Part shown: positions 9,603-18,115 of the stretch, in pieces
How the letters are laid out: each line of letters begins with the position of its first letter
How positions within the stretch are numbered: the first letter of the stretch is position 1
Assembly (NCBI GenBank): GCA_029960065.1
Contig: JASCOF010000002.1
Coordinates: forward strand, 434,001-498,000
Direction of reading: 5' to 3'
Source: Flavobacteriaceae bacterium PS02336
GTDB lineage: Bacteria; Bacteroidota; Bacteroidia; Flavobacteriales; Flavobacteriaceae
Length of the DNA: 64,000 nt
Program-made: the position numbers and the translations under genes
Notes under the pieces: model-generated
Databases searched by the model: none
Told to the model about the DNA's origin: nothing
Seen by the model: only the letters and a program-made list of their open reading frames with translations

Positions 9603-10841
9603 TTAGGCGTCTAACTCTCCAGCAATTACGTTCAAACTTGATAGAATGATAATTGCATCAGAAAGCATCGCGCCTTTAATCATTTCTGGGAATGCTTGAT
9701 AATAAATAAAGCAAGGTCTTCTGAAATGTAATCTATATGGAGTTCTACTTCCGTCTGTTACTAAATAGAAACCGAGTTCTCCATTTCCTCCTTCAACAGG
9801 GTGATAAATTTCTGCAACTGGCACAGGAACTTCTCCCATTACGATCTTAAAGTGATAAATTAATGATTCCATAGAAGTATAAACATCTTCTTTTGGAGGA
9901 AGGTAGTAATCTGGAACTTCAGCATGATATTCGTTTCCAGGAGGCATTTTCTCTAATGCCTGACGAATAATGCTTAAACTTTCCCAAACTTCAGCATTAC
10001 GAACACAGAAACGATCGTAAGTATCTCCTGATTTTCCAACAGGAACAATAAAATCGAAATCTTCGTAAGATGAGTAAGGCTGTGCTACACGTACATCATA
10101 ATCAACGCCCGCAGCACGTAAGTTTGGACCTGTAAATCCGTAAGCCATTGCTTTTTCGGCAGTAATACCACCAACGTTTACAGTTCTATCAAGGAAAATT
10201 CTATTTCTTTCAAATAGGTTTTGGAATTCTTGCCAAACAGGAGGGAATTCTTCAAGGAAAGTATCTAGTTTTTTGAAAACTTCTGGAGACCAGTCTCTTT
10301 CAAAACCACCAATTCTTCCCATATTTGTAGTCAAACGAGCTCCGCAAATTTCTTCGTAGATTTCGTAGATTTTTTCTCTAAATTGAAAAACGTATAAGAA
10401 ACCAGTATACGCACCAGTATCTACACCCAAAATCCCGTTACAAATAATATGATCTGTAATACGAGCCAGCTCCATCACGATAACTCTTAAATACTGTGCT
10501 CTTTTAGGAACTTCAATACCTAATAGTTTTTCTACAGTCATCCACCATCCCATATTGTTAATAGGAGAGGAGCAATAGTTCATACGATCTGTAAGAGGTG
10601 TAATTTGATAAAAAGGACGATTTTCGGCAATTTTTTCGAATGCTCTATGGATGTAGCCAATAGTTGGCTCAGCCTCAAGAATTTTTTCACCATCCATTAA
10701 CAGGATATTTTGGAAAATACCGTGTGTAGCAGGGTGTGTAGGACCTAAATTCAGTACAGAAAGTTCGCTTCCGTCTTCGTTTAGTCTCTCCTTAATTATT
10801 TTAGCATAACGATGCTCTGGTGGTAATAATAGTTCTGACAT
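9603..10841 (-). CDS. nuoD: NADH-quinone oxidoreductase subunit D
   Basis: 49-kDa-type subunit lining the quinone-binding site of complex I, 412 residues. Conserved stretches include [13 protein letters not shown] (near 30, with the quinone-pocket histidine), [24 protein letters not shown] and [20 protein letters not shown] (near 350). NuoC and NuoD are separate genes here, unlike the fused NuoCD of E. coli; nuoD follows nuoC by 21 bases. Confidence 0.97.
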   Translation of the reverse strand: MSELLLPPEHRYAKIIKERLNEDGSELSVLNLGPTHPATHGIFQNILLMDGEKILEAEPTIGYIHRAFEKIAENRPFYQITPLTDRMNYCSSPINNMGWWMTVEKLLGIEVPKRAQYLRVIVMELARITDHIICNGILGVDTGAYTGFLYVFQFREKIYEIYEEICGARLTTNMGRIGGFERDWSPEVFKKLDTFLEEFPPVWQEFQNLFERNRIFLDRTVNVGGITAEKAMAYGFTGPNLRAAGVDYDVRVAQPYSSYEDFDFIVPVGKSGDTYDRFCVRNAEVWESLSIIRQALEKMPPGNEYHAEVPDYYLPPKEDVYTSMESLIYHFKIVMGEVPVPVAEIYHPVEGGNGELGFYLVTDGSRTPYRLHFRRPCFIYYQAFPEMIKGAMLSDAIIILSSLNVIAGELDA

Positions 10842-10862
10842 TTTATAATGTTGAATTATTTT

Positions 10863-11384
10863 TTAGCAATTTGTTGTTGTTCTTCCAAAGAATCGATCGT
10901 CTTTGTCTGTTCTTCCGCTGTCTTCCATTGGGAATTCTTTTCGCATTGGGTGAGACACCATTTCGTCCATATTCAAAATACGTTTCAATTGAGGATGTCC
11001 AATAAAGTTAATCCCGTAGAAATCGAAAGTTTCTCTTTCCATCCAGTTTGAACTCAAGAAAATATTTGAAACCGATTTAATTTCTGGTTTTTCTCCATTC
11101 AAGAAAACTTTGATTTTTAATCTTTTGTTTTCGTACCAGTTGTGTAAATGATAAACAACTGCAAACTGACGCTCACTTTCATTATCTGGGTAATGAATAC
11201 CACATAAGTCAGTTAAGAAATGAAATTTTAATTCCGCATCGTTTTTAAGGAACAGAATCAATGCTGTGATTTTATCAGCAGAAACTTCTAAAGAAAAAAT
11301 ATCACTTTCCTGCTGAAAGTTAAAAACATCGTTATTGAATGTTTCGGTAAGTTTATCTTGGATCAGGGTGTTTTCTAAAGCCAT
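10863..11384 (-). CDS. nuoC: NADH-quinone oxidoreductase subunit C
   Basis: 30-kDa-type subunit of the peripheral arm, 173 residues, without cofactors. The family signature is WMERETFDFYGINFIGHPQLKR (residues 110-135), followed by RILNMDE and MRKEFPMED. It starts one base after nuoB ends and precedes nuoD. Confidence 0.96.
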   Translation of the reverse strand: MALENTLIQDKLTETFNNDVFNFQQESDIFSLEVSADKITALILFLKNDAELKFHFLTDLCGIHYPDNESERQFAVVYHLHNWYENKRLKIKVFLNGEKPEIKSVSNIFLSSNWMERETFDFYGINFIGHPQLKRILNMDEMVSHPMRKEFPMEDSGRTDKDDRFFGRTTTNC

Positions 11385-11385
11385 C

Positions 11386-11934
11386 TTATGAGATATTATA
11401 TGAAGCTAATAATTCTTGGTATTCTGGTGAGCTTCGTCTTCTTACAGATTCACTTCTTACCAGGTCTTGAAGTCTCATTACTCCATCAACAATTTGTTCT
11501 GGTCTTGGCGGGCATCCAGGAACGTATACATCAACAGGAATTACTTTGTCAATTCCTTGAAGAACTGAATACGTATCAAAAACACCTCCTGACGAAGCAC
11601 ATGCTCCAACAGCAATCACCCAGCGAGGCTCAGCCATTTGCTCATAAACTTGTCTTAAAATAGGCGCCATTTTTTTTGAAATAGTTCCCATTACTAATAA
11701 CATATCTGCCTGACGAGGAGAAAAACTCACACGTTCCGAACCAAATCGAGCTAAATCGTAATGAGATGCCATTGTTGCCATGAATTCGATACCACAGCAT
11801 GAAGTCGCGAAAGGAAGCGGCCATAATGAATTAGCTCGTGCTAAACCAACAACATCACTAAGTTTTGTAGCGAAGAAACCTTCACCAGTAACTCCTTCTG
11901 GTGGCGCAACCATATTTACTTTTGAATCGCTCAT
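11386..11934 (-). CDS. nuoB: NADH-quinone oxidoreductase subunit B (cluster N2)
   Basis: Subunit holding the terminal [4Fe-4S] cluster N2, which reduces quinone, 182 residues. The tandem cysteine pair is in ATSCCGIEFMA (near 45), and further ligands are in VGACASSGG and VPGCPPRPE. The stretch SFSPRQADMLLVMGT is typical of the family. A repeat-filled spacer of about 155 bases separates it from nuoA. Confidence 0.98.
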   Translation of the reverse strand: MSDSKVNMVAPPEGVTGEGFFATKLSDVVGLARANSLWPLPFATSCCGIEFMATMASHYDLARFGSERVSFSPRQADMLLVMGTISKKMAPILRQVYEQMAEPRWVIAVGACASSGGVFDTYSVLQGIDKVIPVDVYVPGCPPRPEQIVDGVMRLQDLVRSESVRRRSSPEYQELLASYNIS

Positions 11935-12090
11935 TTTATTTTAGATTTCTGATTTTAGATTTTAGATTTTTTGAAATCTTAAAAAGTAAAATCAATTTTT
12001 TAAATCAATTTTTGTTGAGGATTAAATTTTGAATTTTAATTCTAAATGGTTTAAATCTAAAATCAAATATCTAAAATCTAAAATCTCTAA
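11935..12090. repeat. Low-complexity TTTAGAT repeat in nuoB-nuoA gap
   Basis: Iterated TTTAGATT units at the left end (11939-11970) face ATCTAAAATCTAAAATCT at the right end (12054-12085), forming an imperfect inverted repeat that fills the spacer. It resembles the element in the nuoE-nuoD gap. No coding sequence was seen. Confidence 0.65.
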
Positions 12091-12456
12091 CTATTCCCAC
12101 TCTAATGCTTTCTTTTTGATAATGTAAAAGAAACCAACTAAAAGTAAAGACATGAAAACAATCATTTTTAACATTCCTTCAATTCCTAAGTCTTTGAAAT
12201 TTACTGCCCATGGGTAAAGGAAAATTACCTCTACGTCGAACAATACAAATAAAATGGCAACTAGGAAATATTTTACAGAAAAAGGAATACGGGCATTACC
12301 CACAGATTCGATACCACATTCGAAGTTTTTATCTTTAACTTCAGAGGTTCTTTTTGGTCCTAATTTTCCAGAAATAATGATTGTTCCTACCACAAAACCA
12401 ACAGCTAGAATAAACTGCATTAAAATAGGAATGTAACTGTATTGATCAGATTGCAT
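12091..12456 (-). CDS. nuoA: NADH-quinone oxidoreductase subunit A
   Basis: Three-helix membrane subunit of complex I, 121 residues from the chosen start (MQSDQYSYIPILMQF). The conserved acidic loop KNFECGIESVGNARIPFSVKYF (near 45) and FDVEVIFLYPWA (near 75) identify it. An in-frame ATG at 12519 would add 21 residues, but it lies at or upstream of the predicted transcription start and would exceed the usual family length, so the inner start is preferred. It is the first gene of the nuo operon. Confidence 0.95.
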   Translation of the reverse strand: MQSDQYSYIPILMQFILAVGFVVGTIIISGKLGPKRTSEVKDKNFECGIESVGNARIPFSVKYFLVAILFVLFDVEVIFLYPWAVNFKDLGIEGMLKMIVFMSLLLVGFFYIIKKKALEWE

Positions 12457-12488
12457 AAGCTTCGATTTTTTACTTAAAAAATGAGCCA

Positions 12489-12519
12489 CAAAGATAACTT
12501 TCAACTCTGTAAAACACAA
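12489..12519 (-). promoter_or_regulatory. nuo operon promoter
   Basis: On the minus strand, TTG (12517-12519), a 20-base spacer and TATCTTTG (12489-12496) match the Bacteroidota consensus TTG-N19/20-TAnnTTTG. The start would lie near 12482, about 25 bases before the nuoA ATG at 12456. Confidence 0.65.
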
Positions 12520-12621
12520 GCTAAAAAAGGTTTTAAGTAGGGTGCGGAATGGCGTTTATGCCTAATTTTTATTGATTATAAATAACATCCAAGAATTTTA
12601 ATATTTTTTTAAGAAAAGAGC

Positions 12622-12655
12622 AAAAAAAAACGTTTCGAAATTAATCGAAACGTTT
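12622..12655 (-). terminator. Terminator of the cold-shock gene
   Basis: Eleven-base-pair stem AAACGTTTCGA / TCGAAACGTTT with a six-base loop (12628-12655). On the minus strand it is followed by a run of T. It lies 45 bases after the cold-shock stop codon and separates that gene from the nuo promoter. Confidence 0.8.
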
Positions 12656-12699
12656 CTGAGACCATTCAGAGGCAAAAAAAATAAATTGCTATATTTTTC

Positions 12700-12894
12700 T
12701 TAGATTACTGCTACTTTAGCAGCAACTTTCCCTTTTCTTCCTTCTTCTTCTTCATAGCTTACACGGTCACCTTCGCGTAATTCTTCCGCGTTAATTCCTG
12801 AAGCGTGAACGAAGATATCCTTTCCTGTTTCTTCGTCTGTAATGAATCCATAACCTTTAGATTCATTGAAAAATTTTACTGTACCTGTACGCAT
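12700..12894 (-). CDS. Cold-shock domain protein (CspA family)
   Basis: Small single-stranded nucleic-acid-binding protein of 64 residues, thought to act as an RNA chaperone. The five-stranded cold-shock OB fold is recognised from MRTGTVKFFNESKGYGFI (RNP1) and KDIFVHASGI (RNP2). It is a single-gene unit with its own promoter and terminator. Several csp paralogues are usual per genome, so no specific symbol is given. Confidence 0.96.
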   Translation of the reverse strand: MRTGTVKFFNESKGYGFITDEETGKDIFVHASGINAEELREGDRVSYEEEEGRKGKVAAKVAVI

Positions 12895-12923
12895 TGTAAT
12901 TGTAATAATAATTTATAATAAAG

Positions 12924-12949
12924 CAAATGTAACATATAAATTCATACAA
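12924..12949 (-). promoter_or_regulatory. Candidate promoter of the cold-shock gene
   Basis: TACATTTG on the minus strand (12924-12931) fits TAnnTTTG. A TTG lies at 12947-12949, a 15-base spacer, shorter than consensus. The predicted leader is about 25 bases, so there is no long thermosensing 5' region of the E. coli cspA kind. Confidence 0.5.
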
Positions 12950-13146
12950 AAGACACTAAGGTGTTAATTTTTTGTAAAAATTATTGATTTCCAGTGTTTT
13001 TACGTAGTTTATTGCATCAAGTTTTATATGAAATACCATAATTTGAGAATCATTTATTGTAGGAATATAAAAACGAAGCGATTGTAGGAATTTGATAATT
13101 TGAAAAATTACGCATTTAAGATTTTTCTTAACATTTGATTTAAATA
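12950..13146. other. Spacer between csp and aspS; nothing recognised
   Basis: AT-rich sequence upstream of the cold-shock promoter and beyond the aspS terminator. I see no reading frame, RNA gene or repeat in it. Confidence 0.5.
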
Positions 13147-13174
13147 AAAAAGACGCTGAAATTTCAGCGTCTTT
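13147..13174 (-). terminator. Terminator of aspS
   Basis: Perfect 14+14-base palindrome with arms AAAAGACGCTGAAA, 28 bases beyond the aspS stop codon. On the minus strand the final arm ends in T4 followed by TATTTA, a weak but usable U-tract. Confidence 0.75.
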
Positions 13175-13201
13175 TGATATATTTTCGATTCGATTTGTAG
13201 T

Positions 13202-14953
13202 TTAAATCGTGTCAATTTTAATTCTTAGCTCTTTCAACTGTGCATCATCAATTGCAGCAGGAGCATCGATCATTACATCGCGTCCAGAATTGTTTTTTGG
13301 GAAAGCAATAAAATCTCTAATTGTTTCCTGACCTCCTAAAATGGCAACTAATCTATCCAATCCAAAAGCAAGACCTCCGTGTGGCGGTGCTCCAAATTGG
13401 AAAGCATCCATTAAGAAACCAAATTGAGCTTTCGCTTCTTCTTCAGTAAATCCTAAATATTTGAACATTAATTGTTGTGTTGCTTTATCGTGAATACGAA
13501 TTGATCCGCCTCCAATTTCGTTTCCATTTAAAACCATATCATAAGCATTGGCACGAACTTTTCCTGGTTCTGTTTCCAATAAAGCCATATCTTCTGGTTT
13601 TGGAGATGTAAACGGGTGGTGCATTGCGTGATAACGGCCGCTTTCTTCGTCCAATTCTAATAATGGGAAATCTACAACCCATAATGGAGCAAATTCTTCG
13701 GGTTTACGCAATCCTAAACGAGTAGCTAATTCCATACGAAGTGCAGAAAGCTGGGCGCGAGTTTTATTTGCTGGACCTGAAAGCACAAAAATCATGTCTC
13801 CAGGATTTGCTTCTGTAGCTTTTGCCCAATTTGCCAAATCATCATTATCGTAAAATTTATCTACAGATGATTTGTATGTTCCGTCTTCATTACATTTTAC
13901 ATAAACCATTCCAGACGCTCCAACTTGAGGACGTTTTACCCAGTCAATTAATCCGTCGATTTCTTTACGAGTATAATTTCCTGCTCCAGGAACAGCGATT
14001 CCGACAACTAATTCCGCCGAATTGAAAACCGGGAATTCTTTGTGCTGTGCAAATTGGTTTAACTCACCAAATTTCATTCCGAAACGAATGTCTGGTTTGT
14101 CATTTCCATATGTTTTCATAGCATAGTCGTAGGTAATTCTTGGAAATTTATCTACTTCTATACCTTTAATTTCTTTTAATAAATGTCTGGTCAATCCTTC
14201 AAAAACATTCAAAATGTCTTCTTGCTCTACAAATGCCATTTCGCAGTCAATTTGTGTAAACTCAGGCTGACGGTCTGCACGTAAATCTTCGTCACGGAAA
14301 CATTTCACAATTTGGAAATATTTATCCATTCCCCCAACCATTAAAAGTTGTTTGAAAGTCTGTGGAGATTGTGGCAATGCATAAAACTGACCTTCGTTCA
14401 TACGGCTTGGTACAACGAAATCTCTTGCTCCTTCTGGAGTTGATTTGATTAAATATGGTGTTTCAACTTCGCAGAAATCTAAGTCAGAAAGATATTTACG
14501 AACTTCCATTGCTACTTTATGACGGAACAATAAACTGTTTTTTACTGGATTTCTTCTGATATCCAAATAACGATATTTCATTCTGATGTCTTCTCCACCG
14601 TCTGTTTCATCTTCAATTGTAAATGGAGGAGTTAAAGCCGAATTTAAAATCGTTAATTCAGAAACTAAAATTTCGATTTCACCTGTTGGAATGTTCTTGT
14701 TTTTAGCTTCACGTTCAATAACAGTTCCTTTAACCTGAATTACAAATTCTCTTCCTAGTGTTTTTGCCAATTCAAAAACAGTTTTATCAGTACGACTTTC
14801 GTCGAAAATAAGTTGTGTAATTCCATAACGGTCGCGTAAATCGACCCAGTTCATAAATCCTTTATCACGTGATTTTTGAACCCAGCCCGCAAGTGTAACT
14901 TCGGTATTAATATTTGAAGCGTTTAATTCGCCGCAATTATGACTTCTATACAT
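13202..14953 (-). CDS. aspS: Aspartate-tRNA ligase
   Basis: Class II aminoacyl-tRNA synthetase charging tRNA-Asp in the cytoplasm, 583 residues. Domain order: N-terminal OB-fold anticodon domain ([19 protein letters not shown], near 25), catalytic core with motif 2 ([18 protein letters not shown], near 215), the bacterial insertion domain (about 290-420), and motif 3 ([17 protein letters not shown], near 540). The start [10 protein letters not shown] is preferred over an in-frame ATG 11 codons upstream (14986), because it fits the family start and leaves a promoter-like TACTTTTG (minus, 14972-14979) outside the gene. Confidence 0.98.
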   Translation of the reverse strand: MYRSHNCGELNASNINTEVTLAGWVQKSRDKGFMNWVDLRDRYGITQLIFDESRTDKTVFELAKTLGREFVIQVKGTVIEREAKNKNIPTGEIEILVSELTILNSALTPPFTIEDETDGGEDIRMKYRYLDIRRNPVKNSLLFRHKVAMEVRKYLSDLDFCEVETPYLIKSTPEGARDFVVPSRMNEGQFYALPQSPQTFKQLLMVGGMDKYFQIVKCFRDEDLRADRQPEFTQIDCEMAFVEQEDILNVFEGLTRHLLKEIKGIEVDKFPRITYDYAMKTYGNDKPDIRFGMKFGELNQFAQHKEFPVFNSAELVVGIAVPGAGNYTRKEIDGLIDWVKRPQVGASGMVYVKCNEDGTYKSSVDKFYDNDDLANWAKATEANPGDMIFVLSGPANKTRAQLSALRMELATRLGLRKPEEFAPLWVVDFPLLELDEESGRYHAMHHPFTSPKPEDMALLETEPGKVRANAYDMVLNGNEIGGGSIRIHDKATQQLMFKYLGFTEEEAKAQFGFLMDAFQFGAPPHGGLAFGLDRLVAILGGQETIRDFIAFPKNNSGRDVMIDAPAAIDDAQLKELRIKIDTI

Positions 14954-14971
14954 AATCTCAATTTTAGACTG

Positions 14972-14979
14972 CAAAAGTA
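14972..14979 (-). promoter_or_regulatory. Candidate -7 element of aspS
   Basis: TACTTTTG on the minus strand fits TAnnTTTG. It would place transcription start near 14965, giving a leader of about a dozen bases before the ATG at 14953. No convincing -33 TTG was found at the usual distance. Confidence 0.45.
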
Positions 14980-15075
14980 AATACAAAATTCAAGATAATA
15001 TAGTAAAGTGATAAACTTGATGTATAGAATTTTAAATATTTTGTTAATTCTTAAATTACGAAGCTTTAAATTCTT

Positions 15076-15083
15076 TAGATTTG
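15076..15083 (+). promoter_or_regulatory. Candidate -7 element of the TlpA-like gene
   Basis: TAGATTTG, 27 bases before the start codon at 15111, fits TAnnTTTG. The -33 region is not clear. Confidence 0.4.
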
Positions 15084-15110
15084 AATTACTAAAAACTAAT
15101 AATAATACCT

Positions 15111-16103
15111 ATGAAAAAACTTTTTGTTGCAGGTTTGATACTTTTTAATGCTTTGAATGTTATTGGACAAGGCAAAAGCACGGTCAATTTTACTGCTAAA
15201 ATCGCAAATAGAAACAGCGATACATTAGTAATTGGAGGGAAAGATAATTTTAAACAAGTAATTCCGATTGATAAAAATGGGATTTTTACTGCCACTTTTG
15301 ATGCACCAAAAGGATTTTATGTGTTCTCTGACGGAACTGAATCTTCAAGATTTTATTTAAAGCCAAATTCTGTGGTGAATTTAACAATGAATGCAAAAGA
15401 ATTTGATGAGACTATCGTATATAAAGGTAAAGGTGTTGACGAAAGTAATTTTTTGGCACAACAAGCTTTAAGAAATGAGAAACTTGAAGAAGCTTTTTCT
15501 AAAGAACCAGCTGAATTTGCTAAAATATTAGAAGCTAAAGAAAAAGCAGATACTGAAAGTCTTAATAAAGGAACTTTTGATCCGGAATTTATTACTGCAA
15601 TGCAGGGTAATTTTAAAAACTTTCATGAATTCTCGCTTAGGAATTATGAAAGTGCATATAAAGCAAATCAAATGGTTGGAAAAGCATCTCCAGGTTTTGA
15701 CTACGAAAATTTTAAAGGCGGAAAAACAAAACTTTCTGATTTAAAAGGTAAATATGTTTACATTGATCTTTGGGCAACATGGTGCGCGCCTTGTAGAGCA
15801 GAAATTCCGTACTTGCAAAAAATTGAAGAAAAATATCACGGAAAAAATATCGAGTTTGTTAGTATTTCTATTGATAAACTGAAAGACAACGAAAAATGGA
15901 AAAAATTTGTAACTGATAAACATCTTGGAGGCGTACAGCTTTTTGCTGATAAAGATTGGGAATCTGAGTTTGTTGTTAATTACGGCGTAACTGGAATTCC
16001 GAGATTTATTTTAATCGATCCACAGGGAAATGTTCTTAAGTCTGATGCTGCGAGACCATCTGATCCTGAATTAGATAAACAATTAAGTACGCTATTGAAC
16101 TAA
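15111..16103 (+). CDS. TlpA-like thioredoxin-fold lipid-envelope disulfide reductase
   Basis: Exported thiol-disulfide oxidoreductase of the TlpA/ResA type, 330 residues. It has a Sec signal peptide (MKKLFVAGLILFNALNVIGQ), an N-terminal beta-rich domain resembling the DUF4369 domain often fused to Bacteroidota TlpA proteins (about 25-110), a helical linker, and a C-terminal thioredoxin domain (about 190-330) with the active site LWATWCAPCRAEIPYL and the cis-proline loop YGVTGIPRFILID. Such proteins reduce periplasmic cysteines, for example in cytochrome c maturation, but the specific partner cannot be told here. It is a single-gene unit followed by a strong terminator. Confidence 0.9.
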   Translation: MKKLFVAGLILFNALNVIGQGKSTVNFTAKIANRNSDTLVIGGKDNFKQVIPIDKNGIFTATFDAPKGFYVFSDGTESSRFYLKPNSVVNLTMNAKEFDETIVYKGKGVDESNFLAQQALRNEKLEEAFSKEPAEFAKILEAKEKADTESLNKGTFDPEFITAMQGNFKNFHEFSLRNYESAYKANQMVGKASPGFDYENFKGGKTKLSDLKGKYVYIDLWATWCAPCRAEIPYLQKIEEKYHGKNIEFVSISIDKLKDNEKWKKFVTDKHLGGVQLFADKDWESEFVVNYGVTGIPRFILIDPQGNVLKSDAARPSDPELDKQLSTLLN

Positions 16104-16160
16104 ATTATTTACGAAATTTATAACGTTATCGTAAAAGCTATAATTTTCTAGAATACCAGT

Positions 16161-16190
16161 AAAACCAGTGCTTCGGCGCTGGTTTTTTTA
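16161..16190 (+). terminator. Terminator of the TlpA-like gene
   Basis: Stem AACCAGTGC / GCGCTGGTT closed by a TTCG tetraloop, followed by seven T. It lies about 60 bases beyond the stop codon at 16103. Confidence 0.9.
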
Positions 16191-16273
16191 TTTTTTATAT
16201 TTTTCCAATGTTAAGTTTTTACTCTATGTTACCAAATTGTTAAGCAAAAGTTTTTTTAATGTAAACTATTAAC

Positions 16274-16281
16274 TATATTTG
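16274..16281 (+). promoter_or_regulatory. Candidate -7 element of the MORN-like gene
   Basis: TATATTTG fits TAnnTTTG exactly, 43 bases before the start codon at 16325. The -33 position reads TTT rather than TTG. Confidence 0.45.
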
Positions 16282-16324
16282 ATAACAATTTGATAACATT
16301 CAATAACATTTAATACCTAAAGAT

Positions 16325-16672
16325 ATGAAAAAGTGTGTGATTTTAGCGGCTGTGTTATTCTCTGGAATTCTAACAGCACAAGAAGGTAAACCTGAATTGG
16401 AAACTGTTGGAAATAAAGTAAAAGCTACTTACTATTATGAGAATGGCAGAATACAGCAGGAAGGCTTTTTTAAAGATGGGAAATTGGACGGTGTCTGGGT
16501 ATCTTATGATGAAAATGGAAATAAAAAAACCGTTGGAGAATATACAGACGGACTAAAAACTGGAAATTGGATCTACTTTAATGAGGACAGCTTGAAAGAA
16601 GTTGCTTATGTAGATAATAAAGTTAGTTCAGTTAAAAACTTACAGAAAAATGCTTTGGCAAACAGAAACTAA
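16325..16672 (+). CDS. Exported MORN/YwqK-type repeat protein
   Basis: Small secreted or periplasmic protein of 115 residues. A signal peptide (MKKCVILAAVLFSGILTAQ) is followed by three MORN-like beta-hairpin units: YYYENGRIQQEGFFKDGKLD, GVWVSYDENGNKKTVGEYTDG and GNWIYFNEDSLKEVAYVD. This spacing matches the YwqK repeat family, which is common and functionally poorly defined in Bacteroidota. The gene stands alone between two terminators. No enzymatic motif is seen. Confidence 0.85.
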   Translation: MKKCVILAAVLFSGILTAQEGKPELETVGNKVKATYYYENGRIQQEGFFKDGKLDGVWVSYDENGNKKTVGEYTDGLKTGNWIYFNEDSLKEVAYVDNKVSSVKNLQKNALANRN

Positions 16673-16695
16673 TTGAGTTTCGAAAATTATAAAAG

Positions 16696-16723
16696 AACCG
16701 CTTTTTAAAAGGCGGTTTTTTTA
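16696..16723. terminator. Bidirectional terminator between convergent genes
   Basis: Stem AACCGCTTTT / AAAAGGCGGTT (16696-16717) followed by T7 on the plus strand and preceded by A-rich sequence that supplies a shorter U-tract on the minus strand. It sits between the stop codons of the MORN-like gene (16672) and the PepSY gene (16721). Confidence 0.8.
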
Positions 16724-17833
16724 TGCCTTAGATTTTTTGCTTTTATACTTTCGTCCATACCAAATTATAAAACCGGTTACAGGAAGTGCAGCAGCAAATA
16801 AGCTGATAATAAAAGCGATGATTTTTCCAGGTAAATCTAATATTTGTCCCGTATGAATTCCGTAATTCATTTCGACTACCTGCAGGCCAAGAGTTTTTTT
16901 GTCAAAAGGCTGGTTTTGGACTAATTTTCCGCTTGACGGATGAAAATAATAATTGCTTTGATGATCGTACCGTAAAGTATGAGGATATGCACCAGTACTG
17001 ATAATATCTCCTTTTTGCTGTGGAATTAATACAAACATCATCTCAGCATCCGGCTGTAATTTTGCAGTTTGAATAAATGCGCGGTCAATTGCCGTAACTG
17101 AGTTGGTTTTGAACTGCGTTGTATCAATTACAGGAAGTTTTGTTTCTAAAGCTTTATCGCCGCCAAAATTGAATGTTTTGTAAATTCCCTCGCCAACCCA
17201 TTCGTAAGTAAAAGTGAGTCCGGTTATGGCTAAAATAAGTGCAATGAGCGAAATGTAAAAACCTGAAGTATTGTGCCAGTCATAATTTACGCGGCGCCAT
17301 TTGGCAGACCATTTTACGGTAAGGCTTCTTTTCAAATCGGATCTTTTTTTAGGCCACCATTGTATAATTCCCGAGATCAATAAAAGGATGAAAATTATAG
17401 TTGCGCCGCCAATAATGTGTTTTCCGATATAATCGGGAAGGAGCAGATACAAATGAATGTATTCGACAATAATGAAAAAATCGGTTTTGGGATTTTCGGT
17501 TTTTAAATATTTGCCAGTGTAGGGATTAAAATAGAGATATAAATTTTCAGTATCCGAATAAGTGTAAGCAATTGCCGAACGATTTTTGCCGTAATAAGAA
17601 ATCATGCTGACTTTATTCTTTGGAAGAATTTCTTTTGCTTTTTCTGCTAAAACCGAAGGAAGTATAAATGCTTTGTCCTGAGGTTCGACCAAACGCCATT
17701 CTTTTCTTGTAATGTCTTTTATTTCATCATGAAAACAGAAAATACAACCCGTAATACTGATTATAAAAACGATAAGCCCGGAAATTAATCCAAGCCATTT
17801 ATGCAGAAAACGTATTTGCGCTTTAAATCCCAT
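16721..17833 (-). CDS. PepSY-associated TM protein, likely iron-related
   Basis: Inner-membrane protein of 370 residues in the PepSY_TM family, linked in many bacteria to ferric-siderophore or heme uptake and proposed to act in periplasmic iron reduction. It has an N-terminal helix beginning FLHKWLGLISGLIVFI, a periplasmic PepSY-like region (about 45-115), further helices with histidines in EYIHLYLLLPDYIGKHIIGG and NYDWHNTSGFYISL, and a C-terminal helix ending in a basic tail. It lies on the same strand as the second PepSY protein, but a 282-base repeat-rich gap separates them, so it may be transcribed independently. Confidence 0.88.
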   Translation of the reverse strand: MGFKAQIRFLHKWLGLISGLIVFIISITGCIFCFHDEIKDITRKEWRLVEPQDKAFILPSVLAEKAKEILPKNKVSMISYYGKNRSAIAYTYSDTENLYLYFNPYTGKYLKTENPKTDFFIIVEYIHLYLLLPDYIGKHIIGGATIIFILLLISGIIQWWPKKRSDLKRSLTVKWSAKWRRVNYDWHNTSGFYISLIALILAITGLTFTYEWVGEGIYKTFNFGGDKALETKLPVIDTTQFKTNSVTAIDRAFIQTAKLQPDAEMMFVLIPQQKGDIISTGAYPHTLRYDHQSNYYFHPSSGKLVQNQPFDKKTLGLQVVEMNYGIHTGQILDLPGKIIAFIISLFAAALPVTGFIIWYGRKYKSKKSKA

Positions 17834-17930
17834 TTTTTGATTAAAAGCGTAAAAGTATGCTCAAAATTGATATGGGACAAATAATTCTAATTATTTTGTT
17901 TGTAAGTGAAATGCTTGTAAAAGAATAAAT

Positions 17931-18110
17931 CTCGCAAAGACGCAAAGACAAAAAGTTTTTGTTTCCCGCAGATTCTGCAGATTGGGCAGATTTATTTTAA
18001 TATTTTTATCTGCTCTATCTGCAGAATCTGCGGGAGAAAATCTTTTCAATTTTTTAATCTGTCGTTTTAAATAAAAACTTTTTGTCTTAGTGCCTTCATG
18101 GCAAAAAAAA
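17931..18110. repeat. Nested inverted repeat between two PepSY genes
   Basis: An 18-base perfect inverted repeat with arm CCCGCAGATTCTGCAGAT (17965-17982) and its complement (18017-18034) surrounds an AT-rich loop. Outside it are weaker complementary arms, CGCAAAGACAAAAAGTTTTT (17941-17960) and AAAAACTTTTTGTCTTAGTG (18074-18093). The outer sequence resembles intergenic elements common in Flavobacterium genomes. No gene was seen here. Confidence 0.75.
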
Positions 18111-18115
18111 GTTGA

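Noticed and set aside
12457..12519. Upstream extension of nuoA
   Set aside because: It overlaps the predicted promoter and makes the protein longer than the family.
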